This document shows, piece by piece, positions 48,023 to 57,905 of a stretch of DNA of 64,000 nucleotides (position 1 is the first letter of the stretch; the number at the start of each line of letters is the position of its first letter). A program made the translations under genes and the position numbers. The notes under the pieces were generated by a model, which saw only the letters and a list, made by a program, of their open reading frames with translations, ran no database searches and had not been told where the DNA came from. Source of the stretch: Pseudomonas alloputida (GTDB lineage Bacteria > Pseudomonadota > Gammaproteobacteria > Pseudomonadales > Pseudomonadaceae); the NCBI RefSeq assembly GCF_021283545.2, contig NZ_CP128540.1, positions 1,399,501-1,463,500 of the forward strand, written 5' to 3'.

Positions 48023-49375
48023 TCATTCGGCGACGTAGTTGGGCGGTGCCGCGCGGAAGGCTTTGGTCAGCCAGCCCAGGTAGACCAGCCCGAGCGCAGC
48101 CCAGATACCGCCAAACATCAGCGAATGTGCGTTCAGGTCCAGCCACAGCGAGACGATGATGCAGAAGCCGATGGTCGGCAGTACCAGGTACTTCAGCTGG
48201 TTGGCCAGGCCTTTACGGTTGCCTTCGCGCAGGTAGCAGTGGTTGATCACCGACAGGTTGACGAAGCTGAACGCGACCAGGGCGCCGAAGTTGATGATGG
48301 AAGTGGCGGTGACCAGGTCGAAGAAGATCGCCGACAGCGAAATCAGCCCTACCACGGCAATGTTCAGCACTGGCGTCTTGTAGCGCGAATGCAGGCGGGC
48401 GAAGACGCTGGCCGGGATCACGTTGTCGCGGCCCATTACATACAGCAGGCGTGACACGCTGGTTTGCGAGGCCAGGCCCGAGGCGATGGTGTTGATCACG
48501 GTGCAGGCGATGAAGATCGACTGGAAGAGCTTGCCGCCAACGTACAGGGCAATTTCCGGCAGGGCTGCTTCCTGGTCGTGGAAGCGGGCCATGGTCGGGA
48601 AGTAGGCCTGGATGAAGTACGACACGGTGATGAACACCACACCGCCAATCAGTGCGGTGAGGAAGATCGCCCGGGGAATGGTCTTGGCCGGATCGCGGGT
48701 TTCCTCGGACAGGCAGGTGACTGCGTCAAAGCCCAGGAACGAGAAGCACAGGATGGTCGCACCGGCGGCCAGGGCGCTGAACTGGGTCTGGCTGTCGGCG
48801 AACGGTATCAGGCTCCAGGTGGTACCCAGCCCTTCACCCTGGTCCAGGCCGCGTACGCACAGGTAGATGAACACGGCGATGATCGCCACCTGCACACCCA
48901 CGAACAGCAGGTTGAAGTGCGCCACCAGGTTCACGCTGCGCATGTTGATCAGGCTGATCAGGGTGACGAAGCCGGCCACCCACATCCACTCAGGCACTTC
49001 CGGGAACATGGCCGAAAGGTACAGCTTGGCCAGTAGTGCGTTGACCATCGGCAGCAGCAGGTAGTCCAGTAACGAAGACCAGCCCACCAGGAAGCCCACG
49101 TGCGGGTTGATCGCGCGCTGGGTGTAGGTGTAGGCCGAGCCCGACTGCGGGAAGCGTTTTACCAGGGTGCCATAGCTCACCGCGGTGAACAGGATGCCAG
49201 CCAATGCCAGGATGTAGGCGCTGGGTACATGGCCAGCGGTGATCCCGCTGACGATGCCGAAGGTGTCGAACACGGTCATCGGGGTCAGGTAGGCCAGGCC
49301 GATGATGATCACGTGCCAGAGGCGCAGGGTTTTGCGAAGTTGGCCGTTGCCGGAAGCGCTGTGGTCAGGCTGCAT
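48023..49375 (-). CDS. APC-family amino acid/polyamine permease
   Basis: 450 residues, about 12 TM helices. N-terminus [21 protein letters not shown] with the TM1 unwinding GLAYLTP; consensus amphipathic region [25 protein letters not shown], typical of PuuP/YfnA-like members. The start at 49375 has AGGAG 10 bases upstream; an in-frame ATG at 49429 is possible. Substrate likely putrescine, tryptamine or an amino acid; unassigned. Confidence 0.9.
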   Translation of the reverse strand: MQPDHSASGNGQLRKTLRLWHVIIIGLAYLTPMTVFDTFGIVSGITAGHVPSAYILALAGILFTAVSYGTLVKRFPQSGSAYTYTQRAINPHVGFLVGWSSLLDYLLLPMVNALLAKLYLSAMFPEVPEWMWVAGFVTLISLINMRSVNLVAHFNLLFVGVQVAIIAVFIYLCVRGLDQGEGLGTTWSLIPFADSQTQFSALAAGATILCFSFLGFDAVTCLSEETRDPAKTIPRAIFLTALIGGVVFITVSYFIQAYFPTMARFHDQEAALPEIALYVGGKLFQSIFIACTVINTIASGLASQTSVSRLLYVMGRDNVIPASVFARLHSRYKTPVLNIAVVGLISLSAIFFDLVTATSIINFGALVAFSFVNLSVINHCYLREGNRKGLANQLKYLVLPTIGFCIIVSLWLDLNAHSLMFGGIWAALGLVYLGWLTKAFRAAPPNYVAE

Positions 49376-49822
49376 GCTGGCATGGCTCCTGCTGCTTGGC
49401 GTAAACGACGGGCACGGTGTATTGCGCATGCGGCAAGGGCGAGCGGGTGGGCTCCATGTTGTTCACCTTTTATGTTGGAGCGGCGGAAGGCGCGGTGGGG
49501 GCGCGCAAAGTGGTGAAAATAAAAAACGATGGGTAGGTTGGTGTCAAGTTAAACATGACAAGATGTTGCCAGATTGAAATATCTATCGATTAAATACGGG
49601 GTTTGTTCGGTTTTTGCGCGTTTTTTTGCGATTATGATCAATTTGTGTGTTCGTAAAAATTAACGATCCCTTTGCTTGCCGCAGCGTGATGTCGGATGTG
49701 TCCGAAAAATGGCATTTCTCGACCTGGGCCAGCACTCGGCCCAATCGGGGGGGGTACTCTTCAATTTCTGCGTGGCCTCTGGCCGCCTTCGAAGCCCTTA
49801 CGGACAGCAATCGGTTCTATTC
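49376..49822. other. AT-rich 447-bp divergent intergenic region
   Basis: Holds promoters for the permease (left) and the DUF945 gene (right). 49510-49670 is clearly more AT-rich than the surroundings, with runs of A and T. No small gene with a credible ribosome site was found. Confidence 0.5.
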
Positions 49823-51331
49823 ATGAAGAAATCAGTTGGCATCCTTTCCGGCCTGGCTATCGCCATTGCCGTCGCAACTACCGCAGGCGCCTGGTACACC
49901 GGCAAGCAGCTGCCGGCAGAGCTGGACAACGCCCTTGCACGCAGCAACGCCGAACTCAAAAAGGCCCTGGTCAGTACCGGTGGTAGCATGAGCATCGAGC
50001 GTGTGTCGCTGGAGCAGCATCTCTTCAGCAGCACTGCCCAGTACCGGCTCAAGGCTCGCGACATCAATGTGGGGCAGGGCGAGGTGATCAATTTTGACGT
50101 GGGCGTGACCGACCAGATCGAGCACGGCCCGTTTCCGTGGTCGAGGGTCAGGTCACTGAAGCTGATGCCGGTAATGGCGGTCAGCAACAGCACGCTGCAG
50201 AAGGATGACGCCGTTGCGCCATGGTTCGCCGCTGCGGGTGAAAAGGCCCCGATCAGCGCGCAGACCAGCCTGGGTTACGGCGGCAATGTGGTCAGCCAGG
50301 TTCAGCTGGCGCCGCTCAAGTTTGACGAAGCGGATGGCAACAGCCTTGACTTCTCGGGCATGCAGTTCGAAGTCAGTGGGGACAAGGAGGGCAAGGCCTC
50401 GAAGTTCCACGGCCAGGCCGACAGGCTGGTGATGAAATGGGTGCATGACGACCAGCCGCCGGCCACCTTCGAGCTCAAAGGGCTGACGTTTGGCGGTAAC
50501 CTCGCAGCCACCGCGCACGATGCCATCTATGTCGGCAACGTCGATATGGCGTTGGCCGAAACCAAGGTCATCCTTGGGCCGAAACAGCAGGTGCTGCTGA
50601 TCAAGGGCCTGGAACAGAACGCCTTGCAAACCCTCGAAGGCACGGACACCGTAGGTGGTCGCGCGGAGTACAAGGTCGGTGACATCAGCTGGGATGGCCG
50701 CGCGGTAGGCAAGGCGCAGATGGCGGTGAGCGTGACCTCGGTCAACGCCCCGGCGCTGCAGGCCTTGTCGAAGTGGTACCAGTCGCACTTGCCGGAGTTC
50801 GAGGCCGCCAGTGCGGCTGGCCAGCCGGTACCGCAGATCCAGATGGACGACGCCGAAAAGGCCCGCTTCCAGGGTGACTTGCAGAAGTTGCTGGCCGCCA
50901 AGCCCAGGCTGGCGGTGGAAAACCTGTCGTTCAAGACCGCCAATGGCGAGAGCCGTTTCAACCTGTCGATGGACCTCGCCGCGCCGGCCAGCTTCGACCT
51001 GCCGCCGGACCAACTGAGCAAGCAGATCATCACGGAGGTGAAAGGCAAGCTGTCGCTGTCCAAGCCGATGATCGGTGACCTGGCGACCTTGCAGGCCTTG
51101 CTGGATGGCCAGACCGACGCCCAAGCGATTGCCATGCAGTCGAGCCAGGCGGGGGAGATGGTCGGCATGATGGCGCTGCAGAGCGGCATGGCCACCGTGC
51201 AGGGCGATGATGTGGTCAGCAGCCTGCACTATGCCGATGGCATGGTCGATTTCAATGGCCGAAAAATGACCGTTGAAGAATTTGCCATGTTCATGGCGGC
51301 GCATCTGGGGGCCCTGTCGCCGCAGGGGTGA
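49823..51331 (+). CDS. DUF945 (YdgA-like) protein
   Basis: 502 residues. N-terminal membrane anchor (GILSGLAIAIAVATTAGAWY) then a long periplasmic beta-rich part: VSLEQHLFSSTAQYRLKARD, LMDLAAP-type and FNLSMDLAAPASFDLP blocks that are typical of YdgA/YihF proteins. The function of the family is unknown. The ATG at 49823 places the hydrophobic anchor at the very start; the longer open frame upstream is not protein-like. Confidence 0.88.
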   Translation: MKKSVGILSGLAIAIAVATTAGAWYTGKQLPAELDNALARSNAELKKALVSTGGSMSIERVSLEQHLFSSTAQYRLKARDINVGQGEVINFDVGVTDQIEHGPFPWSRVRSLKLMPVMAVSNSTLQKDDAVAPWFAAAGEKAPISAQTSLGYGGNVVSQVQLAPLKFDEADGNSLDFSGMQFEVSGDKEGKASKFHGQADRLVMKWVHDDQPPATFELKGLTFGGNLAATAHDAIYVGNVDMALAETKVILGPKQQVLLIKGLEQNALQTLEGTDTVGGRAEYKVGDISWDGRAVGKAQMAVSVTSVNAPALQALSKWYQSHLPEFEAASAAGQPVPQIQMDDAEKARFQGDLQKLLAAKPRLAVENLSFKTANGESRFNLSMDLAAPASFDLPPDQLSKQIITEVKGKLSLSKPMIGDLATLQALLDGQTDAQAIAMQSSQAGEMVGMMALQSGMATVQGDDVVSSLHYADGMVDFNGRKMTVEEFAMFMAAHLGALSPQG

Positions 51332-51344
51332 TGGTTTCTCCTGT

Positions 51345-51424
51345 TGCGGCCTCTTCGCGGGTGAACCCGCTCCTACGAGGATTTCACAGTGTAGGGGCGG
51401 GTTCACCCGCGAAGGGGCCCGCAC
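51345..51424. repeat. Inverted REP pair after the DUF945 gene
   Basis: GCGGCCTCTTCGCGGGTGAA with CCCGCTCCTAC, and on the other strand GTAGGGGCGGGTTCACCCGC with GAAGGGGCCCGC, around a 15-nt centre. Confidence 0.85.
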
Positions 51425-51605
51425 AAGCACTACAAAAACCCCTTTAGTAATCGCTGGATTGTCTGTAGCCTTCGGCCTCCGATAATAATCCGCGCCCGCA
51501 GAGGGCCGTGGCGGTCAACATGCCGTCCGGCACCCTTAGCCGATCTGCCAGGGCCGGGTGATACACTCGATTTGACGCGCAAGCGCGCCTGCAGGTCCAG
51601 CGATC

Positions 51606-52664
51606 ATGACCCAGATTTCCGAACGCCTTTTGGTTCAGGCCCACCTCGACGCCAAGCAGCCCAACCCGCTGACAGCCGAGCAGGAGGCCGAATACCGTGC
51701 GGCCATCGCTGCCGAGCTCAAAGCCCAGAATGCCGTGCTGGTTGCCCATTACTACTGCGACCCGGTCATCCAGGCGCTGGCTGAAGAAACCGGCGGCTGC
51801 GTGTCCGACTCGTTGGAAATGGCCCGCTTCGGCAAGAACCACCCGGCCGAAACGGTCATCGTGGCCGGTGTGCGCTTCATGGGCGAGACGGCAAAAATCC
51901 TCACCCCGGAAAAGCGCGTGCTAATGCCGACACTGGAGGCCACCTGCTCGCTCGACCTGGGTTGCCCGGTGGAAGAGTTCTCGGCCTTCTGCGACCAGCA
52001 CCCTGAGCGCACCGTGGTGGTCTACGCCAACACGTCCGCAGCGGTGAAGGCACGCGCCGACTGGGTGGTGACTTCGAGCTGTGCCCTGGAAATTGTCGAA
52101 AGCCTGATGGACAACGGCGAAACCATCATCTGGGGCCCGGACCAGCACCTGGGCCGTTACATCCAGAAGCAAACCGGTGCCGACATGCTGCTGTGGGACG
52201 GTGCCTGCATCGTTCACGAAGAGTTCAAGTCGCGCCAGTTGGCTGACATGAAGGCGCTGTACCCGGATGCTGCGATCCTGGTGCACCCCGAGTCGCCGGA
52301 AGCGGTGATCGAGCTGGCCGACGCGGTGGGCTCCACCAGCCAGCTGATCAAGGCTGCCCAGACCCTGCCGAACAAAACCTTCATCGTCGCCACCGACCGC
52401 GGCATCTTCTACAAGATGCAGCAGTTGTGCCCGGACAAGGAATTCGTCGAAGCCCCCACCGCCGGCAACGGCGCGGCATGCCGCAGCTGTGCGCATTGCC
52501 CGTGGATGGCGATGAACACCCTGGAGCGGGTGCTGGATTGCCTGCGTAACGGCACCAACGAAATTTTCGTTGACCCGGCGCTGGTGCCCAAGGCGATCAA
52601 GCCGCTTAATCGCATGCTGGACTTTACCCAGGCGGCGCGGCTGAAGCTGTCTGGTAATGCCTGA
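51606..52664 (+). CDS. nadA: Quinolinate synthase A
   Basis: 352 residues. [4Fe-4S] enzyme that condenses iminoaspartate with DHAP for NAD. Three pseudo-repeated domains; cluster cysteines are in [21 protein letters not shown] and [17 protein letters not shown]; active-site block [19 protein letters not shown] and [14 protein letters not shown] [12 protein letters not shown]. Monocistronic between two REP clusters. Confidence 0.97.
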   Translation: MTQISERLLVQAHLDAKQPNPLTAEQEAEYRAAIAAELKAQNAVLVAHYYCDPVIQALAEETGGCVSDSLEMARFGKNHPAETVIVAGVRFMGETAKILTPEKRVLMPTLEATCSLDLGCPVEEFSAFCDQHPERTVVVYANTSAAVKARADWVVTSSCALEIVESLMDNGETIIWGPDQHLGRYIQKQTGADMLLWDGACIVHEEFKSRQLADMKALYPDAAILVHPESPEAVIELADAVGSTSQLIKAAQTLPNKTFIVATDRGIFYKMQQLCPDKEFVEAPTAGNGAACRSCAHCPWMAMNTLERVLDCLRNGTNEIFVDPALVPKAIKPLNRMLDFTQAARLKLSGNA

Positions 52665-52682
52665 CGCCAGACCGCGTCATAC

Positions 52683-52768
52683 TCTTCGCGGGCTCGCCCA
52701 CTCCCACAGATATTGCACCGTTTACCAAGGCGGTGGAGTACCTGTGGGAGCGGGCTTGCCCGCGAATC
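52683..52768. repeat. Inverted REP pair between nadA and the BepA-like gene
   Basis: CTTCGCGGGCTCGCCCACTC on one strand and GTGGGAGCGGGCTTGCCCGC on the other, between convergent stops. Confidence 0.85.
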
Positions 52769-52772
52769 GCCT

Positions 52773-54209
52773 TCAGCGCCCCATCATTTCCTGAACCATG
52801 CGCCGCTGCTCCATGATCTCGCGCTGGCGCTGGTCAATCTGTGAGGCCAGCGGGAAGTTACCGCCCGCCCGACGCTTGGCGTAATCCAGCTGCTGGATTG
52901 CCTGATCAAAGTCGCCTACAAGGGTGAAGTACTCGGCACGCGCCCGGTGCAAGCCAATGGTATTGCCCGACAAGCCACGCACCTCGGCCATGTCGTACCA
53001 CACATCCGGGTCATCCGGCCGACTCTTCACCAGCTCGTTCAACACCTTCTCGGCCTCAGCCGGCTTGTTCTGTTTCACCAGCAGGTCGGCACGCACCTGT
53101 TTCAACGGGTAGTTGCCCGGGTACAGCCCCTGCATCCGTTCGGCGCGCTGCTGGGCGTCGGCAAGACGGTTGTTGGTGATGTCCAGGTCGATCTGTGCCA
53201 AGTTGTAGGTGATGTCGTTGGGCGCCTTGGCCAGCAGCGGCTTGAGCATTTCACGGGCCTCGTTCAATTGCCCGCCCTTGACCTGTGCCAAGGCCAGGCC
53301 ATAACGTGCGGCGTCCAGCTTTGGGTCTTCGTCCAGTTGGGCGCGGAAGCGCTTGGCGGCAAGCCCCGGTGTGCCCTCGTAGATCAGTGCCACCCGGGCG
53401 CGGATCAGTTGGTAGCGCATGCTGTCTTCAATGCCACCCTTGGGCGCCTGGTCGGCGCGGTTACGGGTGTCGGCAATACGTGATTCGGTCACCGGGTGGG
53501 TCAGCAGGAATTCCGGCGGTTTGGCGTCATAGCGATACTGGCGTGCCAGGCGCTCGAACATGGTCGGCATGTTGCGTGGATCGTAGCCGGCTTTTTCCAG
53601 GTTCTGGATACCGATGCGGTCGGCTTCCTGTTCATTCTGGCGCGAGAAGCGCCGTTGCTCCTGAATGGCCGCTGCCTGGGTGCCGGCAATCATGCCGATG
53701 CCCGCATCGCCGGCACCACCTGCGGCCAGCACGATGCCGGCCAGCAGCGCCGCCATCATCGGCAACTGCATGCGCTGCTGGGCCTCGACACCCCGCGCGA
53801 AGTGGCGTTGCGACAAGTGCGCCAGTTCGTGGGCCAGTACCGAGGCATATTCGCCCTCGGTCTGGGCGTTGAGGAACAGCCCACCGTTGACCCCGACAAT
53901 GCCACCCGGGGCGGCAAAGGCGTTCAGCTCGCGGCTGTCGATCAGGATGAATTCCAGGCGCCGGTCCTGCAGCTGGCTGGTTTCGGCCAGCTTGTACACG
54001 CTGGTTTCGACATAGTCCTTGAGCTGTGGGTCATTGAGCTGATTGACCTGGCCGCGCAGCAGGCTGAGCCAGGCACGGCCCAGTTGGTGCTCCTGTTGCG
54101 GCGAGACGATCGCAGAACTGGCATCACCCAGTGATGGCAGGTCGTCAGCATGGCCGGGAAGGGCCATCAGGCAGGCCAGCGTCAGCAGGGTAGGGCGCAG
54201 TAGATTCAT
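52773..54209 (-). CDS. bepA: BepA-like periplasmic M48 metalloprotease with TPR domain
   Basis: 478 residues. Signal peptide (LLTLACLMALPGHA), the M48 zinc motif HELAH in SVLAHELAHLSQRHFARG near residue 125, the third ligand Glu in QNEQEADRIGIQNLEKAGY, and four or more TPRs from about 300 (PKLDAARYGLALAQVKGGQL). It assists or removes stalled LptD and other outer-membrane proteins at BAM. Symbol by domain layout. Confidence 0.92.
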   Translation of the reverse strand: MNLLRPTLLTLACLMALPGHADDLPSLGDASSAIVSPQQEHQLGRAWLSLLRGQVNQLNDPQLKDYVETSVYKLAETSQLQDRRLEFILIDSRELNAFAAPGGIVGVNGGLFLNAQTEGEYASVLAHELAHLSQRHFARGVEAQQRMQLPMMAALLAGIVLAAGGAGDAGIGMIAGTQAAAIQEQRRFSRQNEQEADRIGIQNLEKAGYDPRNMPTMFERLARQYRYDAKPPEFLLTHPVTESRIADTRNRADQAPKGGIEDSMRYQLIRARVALIYEGTPGLAAKRFRAQLDEDPKLDAARYGLALAQVKGGQLNEAREMLKPLLAKAPNDITYNLAQIDLDITNNRLADAQQRAERMQGLYPGNYPLKQVRADLLVKQNKPAEAEKVLNELVKSRPDDPDVWYDMAEVRGLSGNTIGLHRARAEYFTLVGDFDQAIQQLDYAKRRAGGNFPLASQIDQRQREIMEQRRMVQEMMGR

Positions 54210-54331
54210 GCATGAAGCTCGCGTCGGATCAAAGATACCTACTGTAGCGGGCTCACACGTTGACGACCAGTGGCGCTATCCTAGCCAGCCATGCCAAGAA
54301 GCAGCCTGGCGATGCCTTTGGAGACCCCGCG

Positions 54332-54571
54332 ATGAGTAACACCCTGACCTGCGACGCCGAACTGGACGCCAGCGGGCTGAATTGCCCTTTGCCACTGCTC
54401 AAGGCCAAGATGGAGCTCAATCGCCTGGCCAGTGGCGCGGTGCTCAAGGTTATCGCCACGGACGCAGGCTCCCAGCGCGACTTCCGCACTTTCGCCCAGT
54501 TGGCCGGTCATACCCTGCTGCAAGAAACGGCCGAGGCCGGTACCTATACTTACTGGCTGCGCAAGGCCTGA
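54332..54571 (+). CDS. tusA: TusA/SirA-family sulfur carrier protein
   Basis: 79 residues with the CPxP-type motif ASGLNCPLPLLKAKMEL; the Cys carries persulfide sulfur toward tRNA thiolation or cofactor synthesis. GGAG 8 bases before 54332. The PerM-like gene follows 20 bp later. Paralogues exist, so the exact TusA role is inference. Confidence 0.9.
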   Translation: MSNTLTCDAELDASGLNCPLPLLKAKMELNRLASGAVLKVIATDAGSQRDFRTFAQLAGHTLLQETAEAGTYTYWLRKA

Positions 54572-54591
54572 GTCTTTTCCAAGGATCGTCA

Positions 54592-55662
54592 ATGTTCAAA
54601 GTGCTTCGCGACTGGGTGCAGCGCTACTTCTCCGATGAGGAAGCGGTGGTGCTGGCGGTCCTGTTGTTCCTGGCTTTTACCGCCGTGCTCACCCTGGGCG
54701 GCATGCTCGCGCCGGTGCTGGCGGGCATGGTGCTGGCGTTTCTGATGCAGGGGCTGGTCAACGCCCTGGAGCGCGTGCGCGTACCTACACGGCTGGCGGT
54801 GATGCTGGTGTTCGCCTTGTTCATGGGCGCACTGGCGGTGTTCATGCTGGTGCTGGTACCGCTGCTGTGGCACCAGCTGATCACGCTGTTCAACGAGCTG
54901 CCGGGCATGCTCGGCAAGTGGCAGTCGTTGTTGCTGCTGCTGCCGGAGCGCTATCCGCATCTGGTGTCGGACGAGCAGGTATTGCACGCCATTGAGTCGG
55001 TGCGCGGTGAAATTGGCAAGTTTGGTCAATGGGCGCTGACCTTCTCGCTGTCCAGCCTGCCACTGCTGGTCAATGCCATGATCTATCTGGTGCTGGTGCC
55101 GATTCTGGTGTTCTTCTTCCTGAAGGATCGCGAACTCATTGGCCGCTGGGTCAGCGGCTACCTGCCGCGCCAGCGCACCTTGCTGAACAGGGTGGGCAGC
55201 GAGATGAACCGGCAGATCGCCAACTACATCCGTGGCAAGGGTATCGAGATTCTGATCTGCGGCATTGCCACTTACATCGCCTTCATCAGCCTGGGGCTCA
55301 ATTACGCAGCGCTATTGGCGTTGCTGGTGGGGCTGTCGGTGGTGGTGCCTTACGTGGGCGCGGTGGTCGTGACCGTGCCGGTGACCCTGATTGCGCTGTT
55401 CCAGTGGGGCTGGGGTGACCAGTTCATCTACCTGATGACGGTGTACGCGATCATCCAGGCGCTGGATGGCAATGTGCTGGTACCGCTGCTGTTCTCCGAA
55501 GCGGTGAGCCTGCACCCGGTGGCGATTATCTGCGCGGTGCTGCTGTTTGGCGGGCTATGGGGGTTTTGGGGGATATTCTTCGCCATCCCGCTGGCGACGC
55601 TGATCAAGGCCGTGCTGGATGCGTGGCCCAAGCAGGAGCCTAGCGTTTCACCGATGCTTTGA
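54592..55662 (+). CDS. AI-2E/PerM family permease
   Basis: 356 residues, about eight TM helices in a characteristic layout: a first cluster (VVLAVLLFLAFTAVLTLGGM, LAVMLVFALFMGALAVFMLV), a long helical periplasmic or cytosolic loop, and the conserved FFFLKDRE and YRxRGKGIEILICGIA-type region (NYIRGKGIEILI), ending with YVGAVVVTVPVTL and GNVLVPLLFSEAVSLHPVAI. Family members export small molecules or exchange ions (YdgG, PerM). Substrate unknown. Confidence 0.9.
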   Translation: MFKVLRDWVQRYFSDEEAVVLAVLLFLAFTAVLTLGGMLAPVLAGMVLAFLMQGLVNALERVRVPTRLAVMLVFALFMGALAVFMLVLVPLLWHQLITLFNELPGMLGKWQSLLLLLPERYPHLVSDEQVLHAIESVRGEIGKFGQWALTFSLSSLPLLVNAMIYLVLVPILVFFFLKDRELIGRWVSGYLPRQRTLLNRVGSEMNRQIANYIRGKGIEILICGIATYIAFISLGLNYAALLALLVGLSVVVPYVGAVVVTVPVTLIALFQWGWGDQFIYLMTVYAIIQALDGNVLVPLLFSEAVSLHPVAIICAVLLFGGLWGFWGIFFAIPLATLIKAVLDAWPKQEPSVSPML

Positions 55663-55670
55663 ATGTAATT

Positions 55671-55692
55671 GGGGCTGCAAGGCAGCCCCATT
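55671..55692. terminator. Bidirectional terminator between the permease and bcp
   Basis: GGGGCTGC-AAG-GCAGCCCC in a 35-bp convergent gap, flanked by AATT and ATTC. Confidence 0.8.
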
Positions 55693-55697
55693 CAATT

Positions 55698-56171
55698 TCA
55701 AGCCTTGTTCAAGGCTTGGGCGGCCGCCAATACGGCATCCACATGCCCGGGCACTTTCACGCCACGCCATTCCTGGCGCAGCACCCCGTCCTTGTCGATC
55801 AGGAAGGTGCTGCGGTCAACGCCCATGTACTCCTTGCCATACAGCTTCTTCAGCTTGATCACGTCGAACAGCTGGCACAGGGCCTCGTCCTTGTCGCTGA
55901 TCAGCTCGAACGGGAAGCCTTGCTTGGCCTTGAAGTTCTCGTGCGACTTGATGCCATCACGCGACACACCGAATATCACGGTGTTGGCCGCGGCGAAGGC
56001 GTCGTGCTGGTCGCGGAAGCCCTGGCCCTCGGTGGTGCAGCCTGGGGTGCTGTCCTTGGGGTAGAAGTACACCACCACCTGCTGGCCCTTGAGTTCGGCA
56101 AGGCTGACGGTTTGCTCGCTGGTGGCCTGGGCCTGGAAGTCGGCGACAGGTTGGTCGAGTGCTACAGCCAT
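55698..56171 (-). CDS. bcp: Thioredoxin-dependent peroxiredoxin Bcp (PrxQ)
   Basis: 157 residues. Peroxidatic Cys45 in YPKDSTPGCTTEGQGFRD; the resolving Cys found five residues later in E. coli Bcp is Gln50 here, and the only other Cys is C99 (EALCQLFDV). So it may act as a 1-Cys enzyme or use C99. It lies 11 bp after gcvR on the same strand, a conserved pairing. Confidence 0.94.
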   Translation of the reverse strand: MAVALDQPVADFQAQATSEQTVSLAELKGQQVVVYFYPKDSTPGCTTEGQGFRDQHDAFAAANTVIFGVSRDGIKSHENFKAKQGFPFELISDKDEALCQLFDVIKLKKLYGKEYMGVDRSTFLIDKDGVLRQEWRGVKVPGHVDAVLAAAQALNKA

Positions 56172-56182
56172 GATCGGTTTCC

Positions 56183-56743
56183 TTACATAGGGTTCTGTGG
56201 ACGCCATGGCTCGATCAGAGCGTCGAGGTTCAGGGCATCGGCAAAGTCCAGGAACTGGTCGCGTAGCCAGCTGATCTGCGTGCCGGCCGGCAGAATCACG
56301 GTGAACTGGGCGTTGAGCATGCTGCTACCGGTTTGCGGCGCCAGGTAGGTGTCGCAGGTCATGGCTTCCAGCTCGACGCGGTGGTCAAGGAAGAACTGGC
56401 ACAGCTCGTTGATGATGTCCGGGCGGTAGGCAGCGCTCACGTAGGCCACATACGGAAGGGCCTGCGGGCGCACTTCCTGGTCCGCGCTGCGGACCACGTC
56501 GAGGGTCAGGCCGTGCTTCTTGCCCAAGCCTGGCAGGGTGGATTCGAGACGTGCCAGGGCGTCCCAGCTGCCGCCCACCTGCAGCACCAGGGCGCTGGTC
56601 TCGCCGTGGCGGCTCAGGCGCGAGGTGACCACCGCGCAGCGGTTTTCGAAGGCAGCGCGGCTGAGGACGTTGGCCAGCTCCATGGGGTTCGGGCCCAGGG
56701 CACTGATGACAAGGAATTGTTCGCGGACGGTGGGGGTGGACAT
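56183..56743 (-). CDS. gcvR: GcvR-like ACT-domain regulator
   Basis: 186 residues with two ACT domains: REQFLVISALGPNPMELANV in the first and VAYVSAAYRPDIINELCQFF in the second. GcvR proteins bind glycine and restrain the activator GcvA of the glycine-cleavage operon. No DNA-binding domain is present. Divergent from dapA. Confidence 0.92.
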   Translation of the reverse strand: MSTPTVREQFLVISALGPNPMELANVLSRAAFENRCAVVTSRLSRHGETSALVLQVGGSWDALARLESTLPGLGKKHGLTLDVVRSADQEVRPQALPYVAYVSAAYRPDIINELCQFFLDHRVELEAMTCDTYLAPQTGSSMLNAQFTVILPAGTQISWLRDQFLDFADALNLDALIEPWRPQNPM

Positions 56744-57002
56744 GCAGCATTCCTAAAGCGATGAGCGGTCGGCACAGGACGGGCAAATGCCTCCTGTCGG
56801 CAGGGCCCGGGGCTCGCATGCGAGGTCTTGGACGCTGGCGGGGAGCAAGGTCGACGGCCCGGCGGGCCGCGCTGCACCGATCAAAGGGCCAAGGGTAGCG
56901 AAATAAGCCGCCGAGGGGAATGCTCCACCCGCCTGCTTCGCTTGTGCAAGGTCGATGCCCCCAGTACCATTACCGCTCTCTTTTTCCGGCAGGAGCAGTT
57001 AC

Positions 57003-57890
57003 ATGATTGCGGGCAGTATGGTGGCATTGGTCACACCCATGGATGCACAAGGGCGTGTTGACTGGGGCAGCCTCGACAAACTTGTAGACTTCCACCTGGA
57101 AAACGGCACCCATGCGATCGTCGCTGTCGGCACCACCGGTGAGTCGGCCACGCTGGATGTCGAAGAACACATCCTGGTCATCAAGCACGTGGTCGAGCGC
57201 GTCAAACGCAGCGCCAAACCGATTCCGGTCATCGCCGGCACCGGTGCCAACTCCACCGCCGAAGCCGTGCACCTGACCCAGAACGCCAAGAATGCTGGCG
57301 CCGACGCCTGCCTGCTGGTTGTGCCGTACTACAACAAGCCGACGCAAGAAGGCCTGTACCAGCACTTCAAGCACATTGCCGAAGCCGTCGACATCCCGCA
57401 GATCCTCTACAACGTTCCCGGCCGTACCTCCTGCGACATGCAGGCCGAGACCGTGATCCGCCTGTCGACCGTGCCGAACATCATCGGCATCAAGGAAGCC
57501 ACGGGCGACCTGGCCCGCGCCAAGGCCATTCTCGATGGCGTCAGCAAGGACTTCATCGTCATGTCCGGCGACGACCCGACTGCCGTCGAGCTGATCCTGA
57601 TGGGCGGCAAGGGCAACATCTCCGTCACCGCCAACGTCGCTCCGCGCGAAATGGCGGACCTGTGCGAGGCCGCCCTTGAGGGCAATGCCGAGAAGGCCCG
57701 CGCAATCAACGAAAAACTCATGCCGCTGCACAAGGACCTGTTCTGCGAGTCCAACCCGATCCCGGTGAAATGGGCGCTCGTCGAAATGGGCCTGATGCAA
57801 AAAGGTATTCGCCTGCCACTGACCTGGCTGAGCGAAGGCTGCCACGAAAAAGTCCGTACTGCCTTGCGCCAGTCCGGCGTACTGGTTTAA
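57003..57890 (+). CDS. dapA: 4-hydroxy-tetrahydrodipicolinate synthase
   Basis: 295 residues, class I aldolase. N-terminus [20 protein letters not shown], the GTTGESATL substrate loop, [14 protein letters not shown] with the catalytic-triad Tyr, and Schiff-base Lys in [11 protein letters not shown]. First step toward lysine and diaminopimelate. AGGAG upstream of 57003; bamC follows 15 bp later, the usual order. Confidence 0.97.
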   Translation: MIAGSMVALVTPMDAQGRVDWGSLDKLVDFHLENGTHAIVAVGTTGESATLDVEEHILVIKHVVERVKRSAKPIPVIAGTGANSTAEAVHLTQNAKNAGADACLLVVPYYNKPTQEGLYQHFKHIAEAVDIPQILYNVPGRTSCDMQAETVIRLSTVPNIIGIKEATGDLARAKAILDGVSKDFIVMSGDDPTAVELILMGGKGNISVTANVAPREMADLCEAALEGNAEKARAINEKLMPLHKDLFCESNPIPVKWALVEMGLMQKGIRLPLTWLSEGCHEKVRTALRQSGVLV

Positions 57891-57905
57891 GAGGAAGTAC
57901 ACCGC

